Assembly: GCF_019263585.2 (NCBI RefSeq)
Contig: NZ_JADQDF010000001.1
Location: 5,590,501 to 5,654,500 of the forward strand
Origin: Pseudonocardia oceani
GTDB taxonomy: Bacteria; Actinomycetota; Actinomycetes; Mycobacteriales; Pseudonocardiaceae
Direction: 5' to 3'
DNA: 64,000 nt
In this document: piece by piece, positions 55,948 through 64,000 of the stretch
How positions within the stretch are numbered: position 1 is the stretch's first letter
Layout: every line of letters starts with the position of its first letter
Notes under the pieces: generated by a model
Database searches by the model: none
The model's input: only the letters and a program-made list of their open reading frames with translations
Told to the model about the DNA's origin: nothing
Made by a program: the position numbers and the translations under genes

Positions 55948-56469
55948 CTAACGCCCCGACCCGTCGGCCACGGTGACGGCCGCGGGTCGCAGCTGCCGCT
56001 CGGGGTCGCCGTAGCCCGGTCGCAGCACGGCGGCGACCGCTCCGGCGGGCTGCCTGGCCTCCTCCGGGCTGACGACCGCGACGACCTCGTGGCGGAGCGG
56101 GTCGAACGGGACGCCGACGTCGTCCTGCCGCGGGTAGCCGAGCGCGGCGAGCACGGCCAGCGCCTGTTCGCGCACGGCCCGGACCCCCGCCACGATGGAG
56201 TGGGGGTCGGCGTCGGCGTGGGCCAGCGCCATGTCGATCGTGTCCAGCACGGGCAGGAACGCCGCAGCCACCCGCGCCCGCTCGGCGGCCCGGGCCTGGG
56301 CCAGGTCCCGGGCCTGCCGCTTGCGGACGTTGTCGAGATCGGCCACGGCCCGGCGCCACCGGTCCTCGAAATCGATCCCCGCCGATGCGGTCGCGGTCGC
56401 GGTCGCGTCGTCGGCGTCGACACCGGCGCCGGGCGCGGTGTCGTGGTCGTCCGATGGTGGGACGCTCAT
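55948..56469 (-). CDS. grpE: GrpE nucleotide exchange factor
   Basis: 173 residues. Acidic disordered N-terminus (1-30), long helix with F-E-D-R-W-R-R-A-V-A-D-L-D-N-V-R-K-R typical of GrpE, and a C-terminal beta-wing domain (V-P-F-D-P-L-R-H-E-V, R-P-G-Y-G-D). It releases ADP from DnaK and often acts as a thermosensor. Lies 48 bases after dnaK and two bases before dnaJ. Confidence 0.94.
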   Translation of the reverse strand: MSVPPSDDHDTAPGAGVDADDATATATASAGIDFEDRWRRAVADLDNVRKRQARDLAQARAAERARVAAAFLPVLDTIDMALAHADADPHSIVAGVRAVREQALAVLAALGYPRQDDVGVPFDPLRHEVVAVVSPEEARQPAGAVAAVLRPGYGDPERQLRPAAVTVADGSGR

Positions 56470-56517
56470 CGGTGTCCTCTCGGGTCAGCTCCGGTTCGCG
56501 GCAGGTCCGGTTCGTGG

Positions 56518-58398
56518 TCAGGTCCGGTCGAACTCGGCGTCGATCACGTCCTCGTCCGCGGTGTCCCCGGTCCCGCCGTCGTCCTGGGCGCCGCTGCGGC
56601 CGTTGCTCCGGCTGGTCTGCAGCCCGCTGAGCACGCTCTGCAGCTCGGTGGCCAGCTCGCGGACCCGGTCGATCGGGGCCTGCTCCCCGACGGCCTGCTG
56701 CGCATCGGCGATCGTGAGCTCCGCGCGGGACCGCTCGTGCGCCGGGACGGAGTCGCCGAGCTGGTCCAGCAGGCGCTGGGCCTGGTGCGCCAGCGAGTCG
56801 AGCTCGTTGCGGGCGTCGACCTCCTGGCGCAGCTGCTGGTCGGCGGACCGGTTCTGCTCGGCCTCGGCGACCATCTGCTCGACGTCGGAGGCGTCCAGGT
56901 TGGAGCTCTCCGAGATCGTGATCCGTTGCTCCTTGCCGGTGTCCTGGTCGCGTGCGGTGACGTTGAGGATGCCGTTGGCGTCGATGTCGAACGTCACGTC
57001 GACCTGGGGCTCGCCCCGCGGTGCCTGCCGGATGTCGGCGAGCTGGAACCGGCCGAGCACCCGGTTGTCGGCGGCGCGTTCGCGCTCGCCCTGCAGTACC
57101 ACCACGTCCACCGCGGGCTGGTTGTCCGCCGCGGTGGAGAAGGTCTCGCTGCGGCGCACCGGCACCGTCGTGTTGCGGTCGACGATCCGGGTCATCACGC
57201 CGCCCTGGGTCTCCACACCCAGCGACAGCGGGGTCACGTCGAGCAGCAGCACGTCGGAGACGTCGCCCTTCAGCACCCCGGCCTGGATGCCGGCACCGAC
57301 GGCCACCACCTCGTCGGGGTTGACCGTCATGTTGGGGTCACGGCCGCCGGTCAGCCGCCGGACCAGGTTCTGCACCGCCGGTACCCGGGTGGAGCCGCCG
57401 ACCAGGATGACCTCGTCGATGTCGTCCGGGCTCACCTTGGCGTCGCTCATCGCCTGTTGCAGCGGGCCCATGGTCCGCTCGAGCAGGTCGCCGATGAGCT
57501 CCTCGAAGGTCGAGCGCATGATCGAGGTCGTGAGGTGCTTCGGCCCGGTCGCGTCCGCGGTCACGAACGGCAGGCTCACCTGTGTCTGGGTGACCGTGCT
57601 GAGCTCGACCTTGGCCTTCTCCGCGGCCTCGAACAGCCGCTGCAGGGCCTGCGGATCGGCCCGCAGGTCGATGCCGTTCTCCTTCTGGAACCCCTCGGCG
57701 AGGTGGTCCACGATCCGCCGGTCGAAGTCGTCGCCGCCCAGGCGGGTGTCGCCCGCGGTGGCCCGGACCTCGACCACGCCGTCGCCGACGTCGAGCAGGC
57801 TGACGTCGAACGTGCCACCACCGAGGTCGAAGACGAGCACGGTCTCGTGCTTCTGCTTGTCCAGCCCGTAGGCCAGCGCCGCCGCCGTCGGCTCGTTGAT
57901 GATCCGCAGCACCTCGAGCCCGGCGATCCGGCCCGCGTCCCTGGTCGCCGTGCGCTGGGCGTCGTTGAAGTACGCCGGGACGGTGATGACGACCTCGGTC
58001 ACCTTCTCCCCGAGGTTGCGGCCGGCGTCGTCCGCCAGCTTGCGCAGGATCATCGCGCTGATCTCCTCGGGCGCGTACAGCTTGCCCCGTACCTCGATCC
58101 GCGCGTTGCCGTTCTCGTCCGGCACGACGTCGTAGGGGACCTGACCGGCCTCCTGCTCGACCTCGGAGAACTTGCGGCCGATGAACCGCTTGACCGAGGA
58201 GATGGTGCCCTTCGGATTGAGGATGGCCTGGCGACGGGCGAGCTGGCCGACCAGCCGCTCGCCGTTCTCGGTGAATGCGACCACCGACGGGGTGGTGCGG
58301 GTCCCCTCGGCGTTGGGGATGACGTCGGCCTGACCGCCCTCCCAGGCGGCGATGACCGAGTTGGTGGTGCCCAGGTCGATGCCGGCGGCTCTGGCCAC
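56518..58398 (-). CDS. dnaK: DnaK (Hsp70) chaperone
   Basis: 626 residues. ATPase domain with G-I-D-L-G-T-T-N-S at 6-14, V-P-A-Y-F-N-D-A-Q-R and F-D-L-G-G-G-T-F-D-V, linker D-V-L-L-L-D-V-T-P-L-S-L-G, substrate-binding domain and lid, and a C-terminal D-V-I-D-A-E-F tail close to the normal D-V-V-D-A-E-V end. GTG start at 58398 with GGGAGGTG upstream, three bases after the GspM gene. Given that actinobacteria usually carry a dnaK-grpE-dnaJ-hspR operon, this gene set with class B DnaJ, CbpM and ClpB is likely a second, accessory set. Confidence 0.98.
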   Translation of the reverse strand: MARAAGIDLGTTNSVIAAWEGGQADVIPNAEGTRTTPSVVAFTENGERLVGQLARRQAILNPKGTISSVKRFIGRKFSEVEQEAGQVPYDVVPDENGNARIEVRGKLYAPEEISAMILRKLADDAGRNLGEKVTEVVITVPAYFNDAQRTATRDAGRIAGLEVLRIINEPTAAALAYGLDKQKHETVLVFDLGGGTFDVSLLDVGDGVVEVRATAGDTRLGGDDFDRRIVDHLAEGFQKENGIDLRADPQALQRLFEAAEKAKVELSTVTQTQVSLPFVTADATGPKHLTTSIMRSTFEELIGDLLERTMGPLQQAMSDAKVSPDDIDEVILVGGSTRVPAVQNLVRRLTGGRDPNMTVNPDEVVAVGAGIQAGVLKGDVSDVLLLDVTPLSLGVETQGGVMTRIVDRNTTVPVRRSETFSTAADNQPAVDVVVLQGERERAADNRVLGRFQLADIRQAPRGEPQVDVTFDIDANGILNVTARDQDTGKEQRITISESSNLDASDVEQMVAEAEQNRSADQQLRQEVDARNELDSLAHQAQRLLDQLGDSVPAHERSRAELTIADAQQAVGEQAPIDRVRELATELQSVLSGLQTSRSNGRSGAQDDGGTGDTADEDVIDAEFDRT

Positions 58399-58401
58399 GG
58401 G

Positions 58402-58956
58402 TCACACCTCCCGGTCGAGCAGTCGGGCCGCGTCCACTGCGAACTCGTCGTCGACGACGAGGTCGTAGTGCTGGGCCTGCATGATCGTCACCGAGGAGAA
58501 GTCACGCCGACCGCGCTGCAGGGCGTAGGTGACCAGGCCCATCACCGCGCCGAGCACGGCGCCGAAGATCAGGCCGTACAGCGTGAGCAGCAGGGCTCCG
58601 ATCAACGGGTCGAGCCAGGCGAACAGGCCGAAGATCCAGCCGATCAGGGCACCGGGCAGCGCACCGGACAGTGCTCCCTGCCAGGCGGCGGAGACGAAGG
58701 TCAGCCGACCGGTGATCTGCTCGACCGACCGCATGTCGCGGCCGACGATCGCGGCCCGCTCCACGGGGAATCCCTGGGAGGTGAGCCGCTCGACGGCCCG
58801 CTCGGCGTCGAAGTAGTCGTCGAACGTCGCGATTCTCCGGCGTGCGGGGTGCTTGGCGTGCTTGGCCGAGTCGATCGGCGACTGGTGCGTCCCGTTGTCG
58901 GTGGCCGCACGGCCGGTCGGCGGGCGGTCGGCGATGGGGATGGACTGCTCGGACAT
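58402..58956 (-). CDS. General stress protein with GspM/YflT-like domain and membrane hairpin
   Basis: 184 residues. After a 40-residue disordered N-terminus comes a beta-alpha domain (A-T-F-D-D-Y-F-D-A-E-R-A-V-E-R-L...F-P-V-E-R-A-A-I-V-G-R) of the general stress protein 17M type, interrupted by a Gly/Ala-rich hydrophobic hairpin (about 95-140, G-A-L-P-G-A-L-I-G-W-I-F-G). The tail reads Y-D-L-V-V-D-D-E-F. GspM-type proteins are under stress sigma control in Bacillus. Three bases separate it from dnaK; GGAGA precedes the ATG. It may tether the chaperone set to membranes. Confidence 0.85.
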   Translation of the reverse strand: MSEQSIPIADRPPTGRAATDNGTHQSPIDSAKHAKHPARRRIATFDDYFDAERAVERLTSQGFPVERAAIVGRDMRSVEQITGRLTFVSAAWQGALSGALPGALIGWIFGLFAWLDPLIGALLLTLYGLIFGAVLGAVMGLVTYALQRGRRDFSSVTIMQAQHYDLVVDDEFAVDAARLLDREV

Positions 58957-59024
58957 GGTGTGATCTCCGATCCGTAGGGGCCGGCCGCGACGGTCTCCCC
59001 GTCGGTCCCGGCCGCGCCTGGCGA

Positions 59025-59426
59025 CTACTGGGAGGACGAGGCGAGTGCGACACGCCGGGGCTTGCTGGCCTCGCTGACCGGGATGCGCAGGGTGAGCACC
59101 CCGTCGGCGAGATCCGCGGCGAGACCGTTGGAATCGAGGTTGTCGCCGAGGAACAGCTGCCGGCTGAACTCGCCGTAGGTCCGCTCGTCGGCGATCACCT
59201 CGTCCCCTTCCTCGCGTTGCGGCATGCGCCGGGCCCGGATGGTGACCACGTTGTTCTCGACGGTGACGTCCACGTCGTCGCGGTTCACCCCGGGCAGATC
59301 CAGGTGCACGGCGAACTCGTCGCCACGGCGCAGGGCCTCCATGGGCATCGTGCGGGTGGCCTGGGAGAGGGTTCGTTCGGTGAGTCGATCGAGCTCGCGG
59401 AACGGGTCGAAACGCATGAGCGCCAC
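59025..59426 (-). CDS. hsp20: Small heat-shock protein Hsp20
   Basis: 133 residues. M-R-F-D-P-F-R-E-L-D-R-L start, alpha-crystallin domain (about 35-125; L-D-L-P-G-V-N-R-D-D-V-D-V, R-T-Y-G-E-F-S-R), and the core-closing L-x-I/V-x-I/V-like motif as L-T-L-R-I-P-V near 113. It holds unfolding proteins for refolding by DnaK/ClpB. Start GTG 59426 has GGAG five bases upstream; the ATG at 59417 is less well placed. First gene of the 13-gene minus-strand run. Confidence 0.96.
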   Translation of the reverse strand: MALMRFDPFRELDRLTERTLSQATRTMPMEALRRGDEFAVHLDLPGVNRDDVDVTVENNVVTIRARRMPQREEGDEVIADERTYGEFSRQLFLGDNLDSNGLAADLADGVLTLRIPVSEASKPRRVALASSSQ

Positions 59427-59977
59427 GGGGACTCCAAACGGGTTGCAGGGGTGCTGATGCCCGGGCCCGGCTCGGTGCCGGTCGGTGGGGCCTGACGGTG
59501 GCAAAGGCGCACCGGCTCCGATTCGGTCCCGGAGAGGCAATCTCGGTGCGGCACCTAGGCCCGGCAGGTCGACCGGTGCCTGTCGGGGCATCACGACCGC
59601 GCGCGTCGCGATCGGCCCGGCGGGGTGAACCGGGGGCCGCGGGTTCGCCCCGGCCGGTCCTAGCCGCACGCCGCGGTCACCGCCAGGCTGGTCGCGGCCC
59701 GACGGACGAGTCGCGGCCCGGCGGACGAGCAGTCGGCGAGCGGGGGGACCGACGATGACGGATCACCGTTCCCGGACGGCGGGGTGATCATGAGGCCGGT
59801 CGAGCACGGCTCGTGGACCCCGGCCCCCGGTCGACGCACGCGACCACGTTGATGGCGCCCGTTCCTGCGAATTGTCGCGGCGCCGAAGACGCCTTCGATC
59901 GGCCCGAGCCGAGTAGCCTCCCGCACACGTTCCCCGGACGCCCGGAGCCGCGTCAGCCGCTCGGTCGGGGAGCCACG
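59427..59977. other. 551-bp divergent control region of the stress operon and PucR gene
   Basis: No convincing gene lies here. It should hold the promoters of hsp20 (leftward) and the GAF-PucR regulator (rightward). I saw no exact HspR/HAIR site (CTTGAGT-N7-ACTCAAG), CIRCE element or sigma-H-type GGAAT/GTT pair. A 19-bp tandem duplication and a possible 43-codon minus-strand frame (59660-59791) are the only structures. Confidence 0.5.
59692..59729. repeat. 19-bp tandem duplication in the control region
   Basis: Two adjacent 19-base copies (TCGCGGCCC-G-A/G-CGGACGAG) differ at one position. They may be paired regulator sites or a simple duplication. Confidence 0.7.
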
Positions 59978-61699
59978 ATGGACGATCGACAGCATCTGGT
60001 CGGGCTTCGCGCCGAGATGTCGAGCGTCTGCGGCATGTTCGCGCTGGCGATGGTCATGTTCGACCGGACCGAGACGCGGGACATCCTGCGGCTGGCGGTC
60101 AGCTCGGTCGGCGCGCTGGGTCCGTACTACGCGCAGGGCTCGTACCTGGTGGACGAGACCGGGATGCACAGCTCGGACGGTGACGACAGCCTCATCGCCC
60201 CGTTGATGGCGCTCGGCGGGGCGGACGGCACCGTCGAGGTGTCCGGAGCCGCGTGGTCCTGGGCCTTCCCGATGCGGGCGCTCAGCGGGAACACCGGCTA
60301 CCTGGTCGTCTCGGCCGATCAGGAGCCCTCGATCGACCAGCGCTTCCTGCTGACGACCCTCGCCCAGCTGACGGGGGCGGCCCTGGTCAGCGCGGACCTG
60401 CACCGCCGGGAGCGGACCAGCACCGCGGAGCTGGGTGACCTCAACGCACGGCTCGAGTCGACCAACGAGCAGCTCCAGGGCGCCGTGACGGACCTGCAGC
60501 AGCGTCAGCGGATCCATGAGGTCCTCAGCCGGGTGGCGGCCTACGGAGGGGGGACGGCCGGGATCGCCGACGCGGTGCACGACCTCACCGGGCTGGCCGT
60601 CGTGGTCGAGGACCGCTTCGGCAACCTGCTCGCCTGGGCCGGGCCGGGTCGCCCGCGCACCTACCCGCGGCCGCAACCCCGGATCCGGGCCGAGCTGCTG
60701 AGCAGGGTCCGGCGCACCGGGCGGGCCATGCGGCACCGCAATCGGATCGTGGCGGTCGCCCAGCCGCGCGACGAGGTGCTGGGTGTGCTCAGCGTGGTCG
60801 ATCCGGGCCAGCAGGCAGCGGAGCGGGACGTCTTCGCGCTGGAGCACGGTGCGGTCGTGCTGGCCATGGAACTGGCCCATCAGCACGCGTTGGCCGAGGC
60901 CGAGCTGCGGCTGCGCCGCGACCTCGTCGACGACCTGCTCAGCGGTGTCGACAACGAGAGCGCCTGGGCGCGTGCCGCGGCCATCGGGCACGACCTGCAC
61001 CATCCGCACCTGGTGGTGGTCGCGCGGTGGGTCGGCCCGCTGCGCGACGAGGACGTCGTCACCGCCCTGGGGCGGGCCGCGTCGCGGGTGCTGGGGTCGG
61101 CCCTGCTCACCACCCGCCGCCGGGGTGCGGCGGTGCTGGTGGTGCCGCAGCCGGACGAGGTCGGCGGCCGCGCGCCGTGGACGGAGCTGCACCGCGCCGT
61201 GGCGTCGCTGGTGCGGTCGGGGAACGGGTCGATCGGCGTGGGCCGTCCGTGCGAGGAACCGGCCGAGCTCCCGCGGTCCTACTCCGAGGCCGTGCGCGCA
61301 CTCGAGGTCAGGATGGCGGCCGTGGGGGCCGGGGGTGCGACCACCTTCGACGAGCTGGGGATCTACCGGCTGCTCGCGGCGGGCGCGGGCGACGGGGAGG
61401 TGCGCGCGTTCGTCCGGGAGTGGCTCGGCCCGCTCATCGACCACGACGCGGCGAACCGCTCCGATTTCGTCGCCACGCTGTGGCAGTACTACGAGTGCGG
61501 CGGCAACTACGACGCCACCGCGCGCGCACTCACCATCCACCGCAGCACCCTGCGCTACCGGCTGGGCCGCATCCGCGACCTGACAGGGCACGACCTGGGC
61601 GCGGTCGAGAGCCGGTTGAACCTGCACGTGGCGTCCCGTGCCTGGCGGGTCCTGGGCGGCTCGGGCGCGGGCCGGGACGACGTGCACCCACCGGAATGA
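59978..61699 (+). CDS. GAF-PucR-type transcriptional regulator
   Basis: 573 residues. A GAF-like domain (about 15-135), a coiled-coil of about 40 residues (A-R-L-E-S-T-N-E-Q-L-Q-G-A), a second sensor and GGDEF-like region (about 180-480), then the PucR/CdaR C-terminal HTH (Y-Y-E-C-G-G-N-Y-D-A-T-A-R-A-L and R-S-T-L-R-Y-R-L-G-R-I) near 510-560. Start ATG 59978 has GGGGAG six bases upstream. It diverges from the stress operon, so it is the best local candidate for its regulator. The ligand of the GAF domain is unknown. Confidence 0.9.
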   Translation: MDDRQHLVGLRAEMSSVCGMFALAMVMFDRTETRDILRLAVSSVGALGPYYAQGSYLVDETGMHSSDGDDSLIAPLMALGGADGTVEVSGAAWSWAFPMRALSGNTGYLVVSADQEPSIDQRFLLTTLAQLTGAALVSADLHRRERTSTAELGDLNARLESTNEQLQGAVTDLQQRQRIHEVLSRVAAYGGGTAGIADAVHDLTGLAVVVEDRFGNLLAWAGPGRPRTYPRPQPRIRAELLSRVRRTGRAMRHRNRIVAVAQPRDEVLGVLSVVDPGQQAAERDVFALEHGAVVLAMELAHQHALAEAELRLRRDLVDDLLSGVDNESAWARAAAIGHDLHHPHLVVVARWVGPLRDEDVVTALGRAASRVLGSALLTTRRRGAAVLVVPQPDEVGGRAPWTELHRAVASLVRSGNGSIGVGRPCEEPAELPRSYSEAVRALEVRMAAVGAGGATTFDELGIYRLLAAGAGDGEVRAFVREWLGPLIDHDAANRSDFVATLWQYYECGGNYDATARALTIHRSTLRYRLGRIRDLTGHDLGAVESRLNLHVASRAWRVLGGSGAGRDDVHPPE

Positions 61700-61745
61700 C
61701 TGCGGGCCACCGGTCCGGCCCGTCTCGGCAGGGTCCGCGCAACGG

Positions 61746-62342
61746 TCATCGACGGCGTGGTGCGTCGATGCGGACCAAGGGCGTGTCGACCAGGTGCTCG
61801 GCCAGGAACCAGGCCTGCAGCTCGCCGGTCCGGATGATCTCGGACACGAGCAGGTCGTTCGTGCCGTCGTCGCCCTGCTGAGCGACCCGCGCGGCGGCGT
61901 CGTGCGTGTCGACCAGGATCTCCTCGTGGGCCTCCAGGAGCCGCGACAGCATGGCCGGGACCTCCTCGACACCGTCGGGGGAGCGGGGGATGCGAGTGAT
62001 CTCGGCGACGTGCCGCGGGTCGCCCACCGCGACACCGCCCAGGCTCTGCACCCGTTCCGCGAGCGAGTCGATCATCTCCAGCTGCTCGCCGGCGTGCTTG
62101 TCGAGCAGCAGGTGGAGCGCGTAGAAGGTCGGGCCGTGCATCAGCCAGTGGTGCTTCTTGTACTGCGCGTAGAGGATCTGCGAATCGGCGAGGACCTGGT
62201 TGAGCCGCTGGCACGAGTACATGCGCGCCTGCGCCGACAGGCCTATCGGGAACTGCCGCACGGTGCCGAAGGCCTGCACCTCGTGGCCGTGCTGGTGCAG
62301 CCAGGGCTGGGAGTGAGTCGGTCGGTCGGAGGTCGTGCTCAT
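61746..62342 (-). CDS. dps: Dps/ferritin-like DNA-protecting protein
   Basis: 198 residues. The Dps four-helix bundle is seen: K-K-H-H-W-L-M-H-G-P-T-F near 62-73 (ferroxidase His), L-D-K-H-A-G-E-Q-L-E-M-I near 79-90 and a later helix; an N-terminal tail of about 35 residues could bind DNA. Dps stores iron, consumes peroxide and coats DNA in stress. GGGAG precedes the ATG. Ends 46 bases from the PucR-type regulator, tail to tail, and belongs functionally with the nearby stress genes. Confidence 0.92.
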   Translation of the reverse strand: MSTTSDRPTHSQPWLHQHGHEVQAFGTVRQFPIGLSAQARMYSCQRLNQVLADSQILYAQYKKHHWLMHGPTFYALHLLLDKHAGEQLEMIDSLAERVQSLGGVAVGDPRHVAEITRIPRSPDGVEEVPAMLSRLLEAHEEILVDTHDAAARVAQQGDDGTNDLLVSEIIRTGELQAWFLAEHLVDTPLVRIDAPRRR

Positions 62343-62640
62343 GGGCGCTCCCGGGTCGGCGGTCTGCTCAGGGTGGTCCGGTCCCGCTGGTGCGCTCGTC
62401 GGTCCGGCAGGTCGAGATCGGCGGTGCGGCACCGGCCCGCGAGGTGCAGGTCGGCGTTCCCCCGCCGGGTCTCGCCGACGGACTCGCACCGGTCGCCCGG
62501 CGACCGTCGTGGCGGCGTGCCCGACCGGGCGGTCGCGATCGACGCGTCACGGTCGGCCGCCGGCGCCGTGATCGGCGACGGCGGCCACCCGGTGCGCACC
62601 GGGGCGTCCGGCCACCCGCACGCCGCCCCGCCCCTCCCGG
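62343..62640. other. 298-bp gap between Dps and ABM genes
   Basis: The dps ribosome site lies at the left end. No gene, tRNA or strong repeat was seen in the rest. Confidence 0.45.
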
Positions 62641-62943
62641 TCATGGCAGCTTCGACGCCACCACGTCGAGCTGCGTGATGTCGGGCGCCTTCGCGAACAG
62701 CTCGTCGGCCCTCGCCGCGAGCGCCTGCCCGACCTTGCCCTGCAGGTGAGCCGTGCGTCCGGCGTCGTCGGGGAAGAAGTCGACGATGGCGAACGTCGTG
62801 GGTCCGAGTCTCACGGCGAACCAGGCCACGGTGGCCGGCTCCTCCTCGACCAGCGAGCGGCCCGCCACGAGGAACTCCTCGACCTCGGCCTCCTTGCCCG
62901 GCAGCGCCTCCAGCGTCACCAGCAGTCCCATCGTGATCGACAT
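62641..62943 (-). CDS. ABM-domain monooxygenase, second copy
   Basis: 100 residues, one ABM/dimeric alpha-beta-barrel domain (L-L-V-T-L-E-A-L-P-G-K-E-A-E-V near 7-21, F-A-I-V-D-F-F-P-D-D near 51-60). Distinct from the ABM protein at 37998-38315: it lacks the E-H-W-T motif. Such proteins are quinol monooxygenases or heme-binding relatives; next to an HbpS-like gene, a heme or oxidative-stress role is possible. ATG 62943. Confidence 0.87.
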   Translation of the reverse strand: MSITMGLLVTLEALPGKEAEVEEFLVAGRSLVEEEPATVAWFAVRLGPTTFAIVDFFPDDAGRTAHLQGKVGQALAARADELFAKAPDITQLDVVASKLP

Positions 62944-63246
62944 GTCGCTCTCCTCGGAGTTCGTCGGGTCCCTGTCCTCGATCTGTGCGGAGATCAGCAT
63001 CCGGGGCGCGGCCGGGCGAGGTATCCGCCCGCCAGGCCGGATCTGACAGGTGTCGGCCGGCCTGCCGGGCCGGGTCGCCGCTGCCGGCCGCCTCGTCGTC
63101 GATGCGCAGGTGCGGCCTCCGCGGCTCGGCCTGCCGTGGGCACCTGCCGACACACCTTCCGGCCCGGCAGGCGGACGTGCGCGGGGTGGGTGACCCACCA
63201 ACCTGGGCCGGCACATGCACGAACCCACGACAGAGAGGACGACACC
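62944..63246. other. Intergenic region with a spaced inverted repeat
   Basis: 303 bases between the divergent ABM and HbpS-like genes. CCTGCCGGGCCGG (63061-63073) and its exact complement (63159-63171) are 85 bases apart and could form a long-range stem or paired operator. No open frame of interest. GAGAGGACGACACC before 63247 supplies the HbpS ribosome site. Confidence 0.55.
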
Positions 63247-63660
63247 ATGACCATCAAGTCCGAATCGGTGTCCCTGGAGGACGCACGCCGGATCGTCGCC
63301 GCGGGAGAGGCCAAGGCCGACGAGATCGGTCAGCCCAGCAACATCGCGGTCGTCGACGTCGGCGGCAACCTCGTCGCGCACGTCCGGATGGACGGAGCGT
63401 GGATCGGGAGCGTCGACATCTCGATCAACAAGGCCTTCACGTCCCGGGCCTTCGACACCAGCACCGGCGACCTGGCCGCCGACGCCGGCCCCGGCGGGCA
63501 GTTCTTCGGGATCAACGCCTCCAACGGCGGACGCGTCATGATCTTCGCGGGCGGTGTCCCGCTGCGGATCGGCGACCGGGTCGTCGGCGCTGTCGGCGTC
63601 AGCGGTGGTAGCGGCGAGCAGGACCGGCTCGTGGCTGAGGCGGCGGCCGCGGCCCTCTGA
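63247..63660 (+). CDS. GlcG/HbpS heme-binding-like protein
   Basis: 137 residues. Family core: S-L-E-D-A-R-R-I-V-A-A-G-E-A-K-A near 9-24, V-V-D-V-G-G-N-L-V-A-H-V-R-M-D-G-A near 35-51, K-A-F-T-S-R-A-F near 61-68, G-A-V-G-V-S-G-G near 113-120. This is the GlcG/HbpS fold; Streptomyces HbpS is exported, binds heme and works with a two-component system (SenS-SenR) under redox stress. Here no signal peptide and no kinase is adjacent, so it is probably cytosolic. Followed by a strong terminator hairpin. Confidence 0.92.
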   Translation: MTIKSESVSLEDARRIVAAGEAKADEIGQPSNIAVVDVGGNLVAHVRMDGAWIGSVDISINKAFTSRAFDTSTGDLAADAGPGGQFFGINASNGGRVMIFAGGVPLRIGDRVVGAVGVSGGSGEQDRLVAEAAAAAL

Positions 63661-63666
63661 AGGCCG

Positions 63667-63699
63667 GGGTGTCCCACCACCTCCGTCGGTGGGACACCC
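63667..63699. terminator. Terminator between HbpS-like and WhiB genes
   Basis: A 12-base-pair perfect stem, GGGTGTCCCACC with its complement, closes a nine-base loop in the convergent gap. Confidence 0.85.
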
Positions 63700-63733
63700 A
63701 GCCGCGCCCACCCCGCACCCGCCGTCGGCCGGA

Positions 63734-63991
63734 TCACGCTGCACCCTGCTCGGCTCGCGGGGCCCGGGTCCGGCGCAGCGCCCGGCGTTCGCCCGCGTCG
63801 AGCCCTCCCCAGACCCCGTCGTCCGAGGCGTGGAGCTGGGCCGAGTGCAGGCACTCCGAGCGGACCGGACAGCGCCGGCAGACCGACTTGGCCCGGGTCT
63901 CCTGACGCTCGGTGAGCCTTCCGGCGCCGGTGGGGAAGAAGGTCTCCGGGTCGACGTCTCGGCACGCCGCGCGATCCAGCCAGTTGGTCAT
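63734..63991 (-). CDS. WhiB-family iron-sulfur transcription regulator
   Basis: 85 residues. Four conserved cysteines at 10, 38, 41 and 47 (C-x27-C-x2-C-x5-C) bind a [4Fe-4S] cluster sensitive to oxygen or nitric oxide; the G-V-W-G-G-L turn follows, then a basic C-terminus with R-R-A-L-R-R. WhiB proteins bind region 4 of SigA and steer promoters in stress. Complete, nine bases from the right edge. The short N-terminus fits WblE/WhiB1-like members, but the subtype is uncertain. Confidence 0.95.
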   Translation of the reverse strand: MTNWLDRAACRDVDPETFFPTGAGRLTERQETRAKSVCRRCPVRSECLHSAQLHASDDGVWGGLDAGERRALRRTRAPRAEQGAA

Positions 63992-64000
63992 GGAGGCGAT

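Noticed and set aside
56089..58977. Long plus-strand open frame across grpE-dnaK
   Set aside because: It is antisense to dnaK and grpE and has no recognisable domain; it exists because GC-rich third positions remove stop codons on the other strand.

Overview
The window is 64 kb of very GC-rich DNA from an actinobacterium. GTG starts are frequent, most same-strand junctions are 4-base ATGA/GTGA overlaps, and there are WhiB, IdeR-type and LexA-type signals. The 7.1-22.1 kb block (sigA, suhB, cei, DUF4193, DUF3093, dut, DUF3710, hydrolase, OB-fold protein, DUF3159, ceoC, ceoB, APC permease, RNA methyltransferase) has the same order and relative orientation as Mycobacterium tuberculosis Rv2703-Rv2689c. 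This points to Mycobacteriales/Pseudonocardiales; a Pseudonocardia-like organism is my guess, not a proof.

0-7 kb: two DUF202 membrane proteins behind a GAF-GGDEF diguanylate cyclase; an iron-box-controlled DUF2470 protein; an ABC-F ATPase with a leader peptide and hairpin; an unusual soluble Ser/Thr kinase with Pro-Glu repeats; and a doubly damaged NmrA-like gene. 7-22 kb: the conserved housekeeping block, in which the DUF3710 protein carries a disordered tail of about 600 residues. 22-39 kb: an intact copper amine oxidase coupled to a wrecked amine permease, Tex, a HAD phosphatase, a protein phosphatase, a DEAD-box helicase, a lipoprotein, an MFS-ilvD pair, a 13E12-type HNH protein under a perfect SOS box, and small enzymes.

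39-47.7 kb: a tyrosine recombinase is followed by three decaying genes (DUF3291, PAS-EAL, membrane protein). Next comes a signalling patch with an AraC regulator, two STAS proteins that lack the usual phospho-acceptor serine, a PAS protein, a MEDS sensor and a degenerate ATPase-like protein.

47.7-59.4 kb, the most interesting part: one tightly packed minus-strand run of 13 genes. In transcription order it is hsp20, a GspM-type stress protein, dnaK, grpE, a zinc-finger-less dnaJ, a CbpM/MerR-like modulator, clpB, a zinc-ribbon thioredoxin, a DoxX-like membrane protein, a UBP zinc-finger protein, a cyclic-nucleotide-binding/thioredoxin-fold/flavoprotein fusion lacking the TrxR CxxC, a DUF1931 histone-fold protein and an AraC regulator. 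It reads as a self-contained protein-quality-control, redox and nucleoid stress module, similar in logic to proteobacterial heat-resistance islands but different in composition. A GAF-PucR regulator diverges from its promoter end; Dps, two small monooxygenase/heme-binding type proteins and a WhiB regulator follow.

No tRNA, rRNA, CRISPR array, insertion sequence or replication origin was recognised. Several frameshifts could be real decay or base-call errors in G-runs; each is noted.
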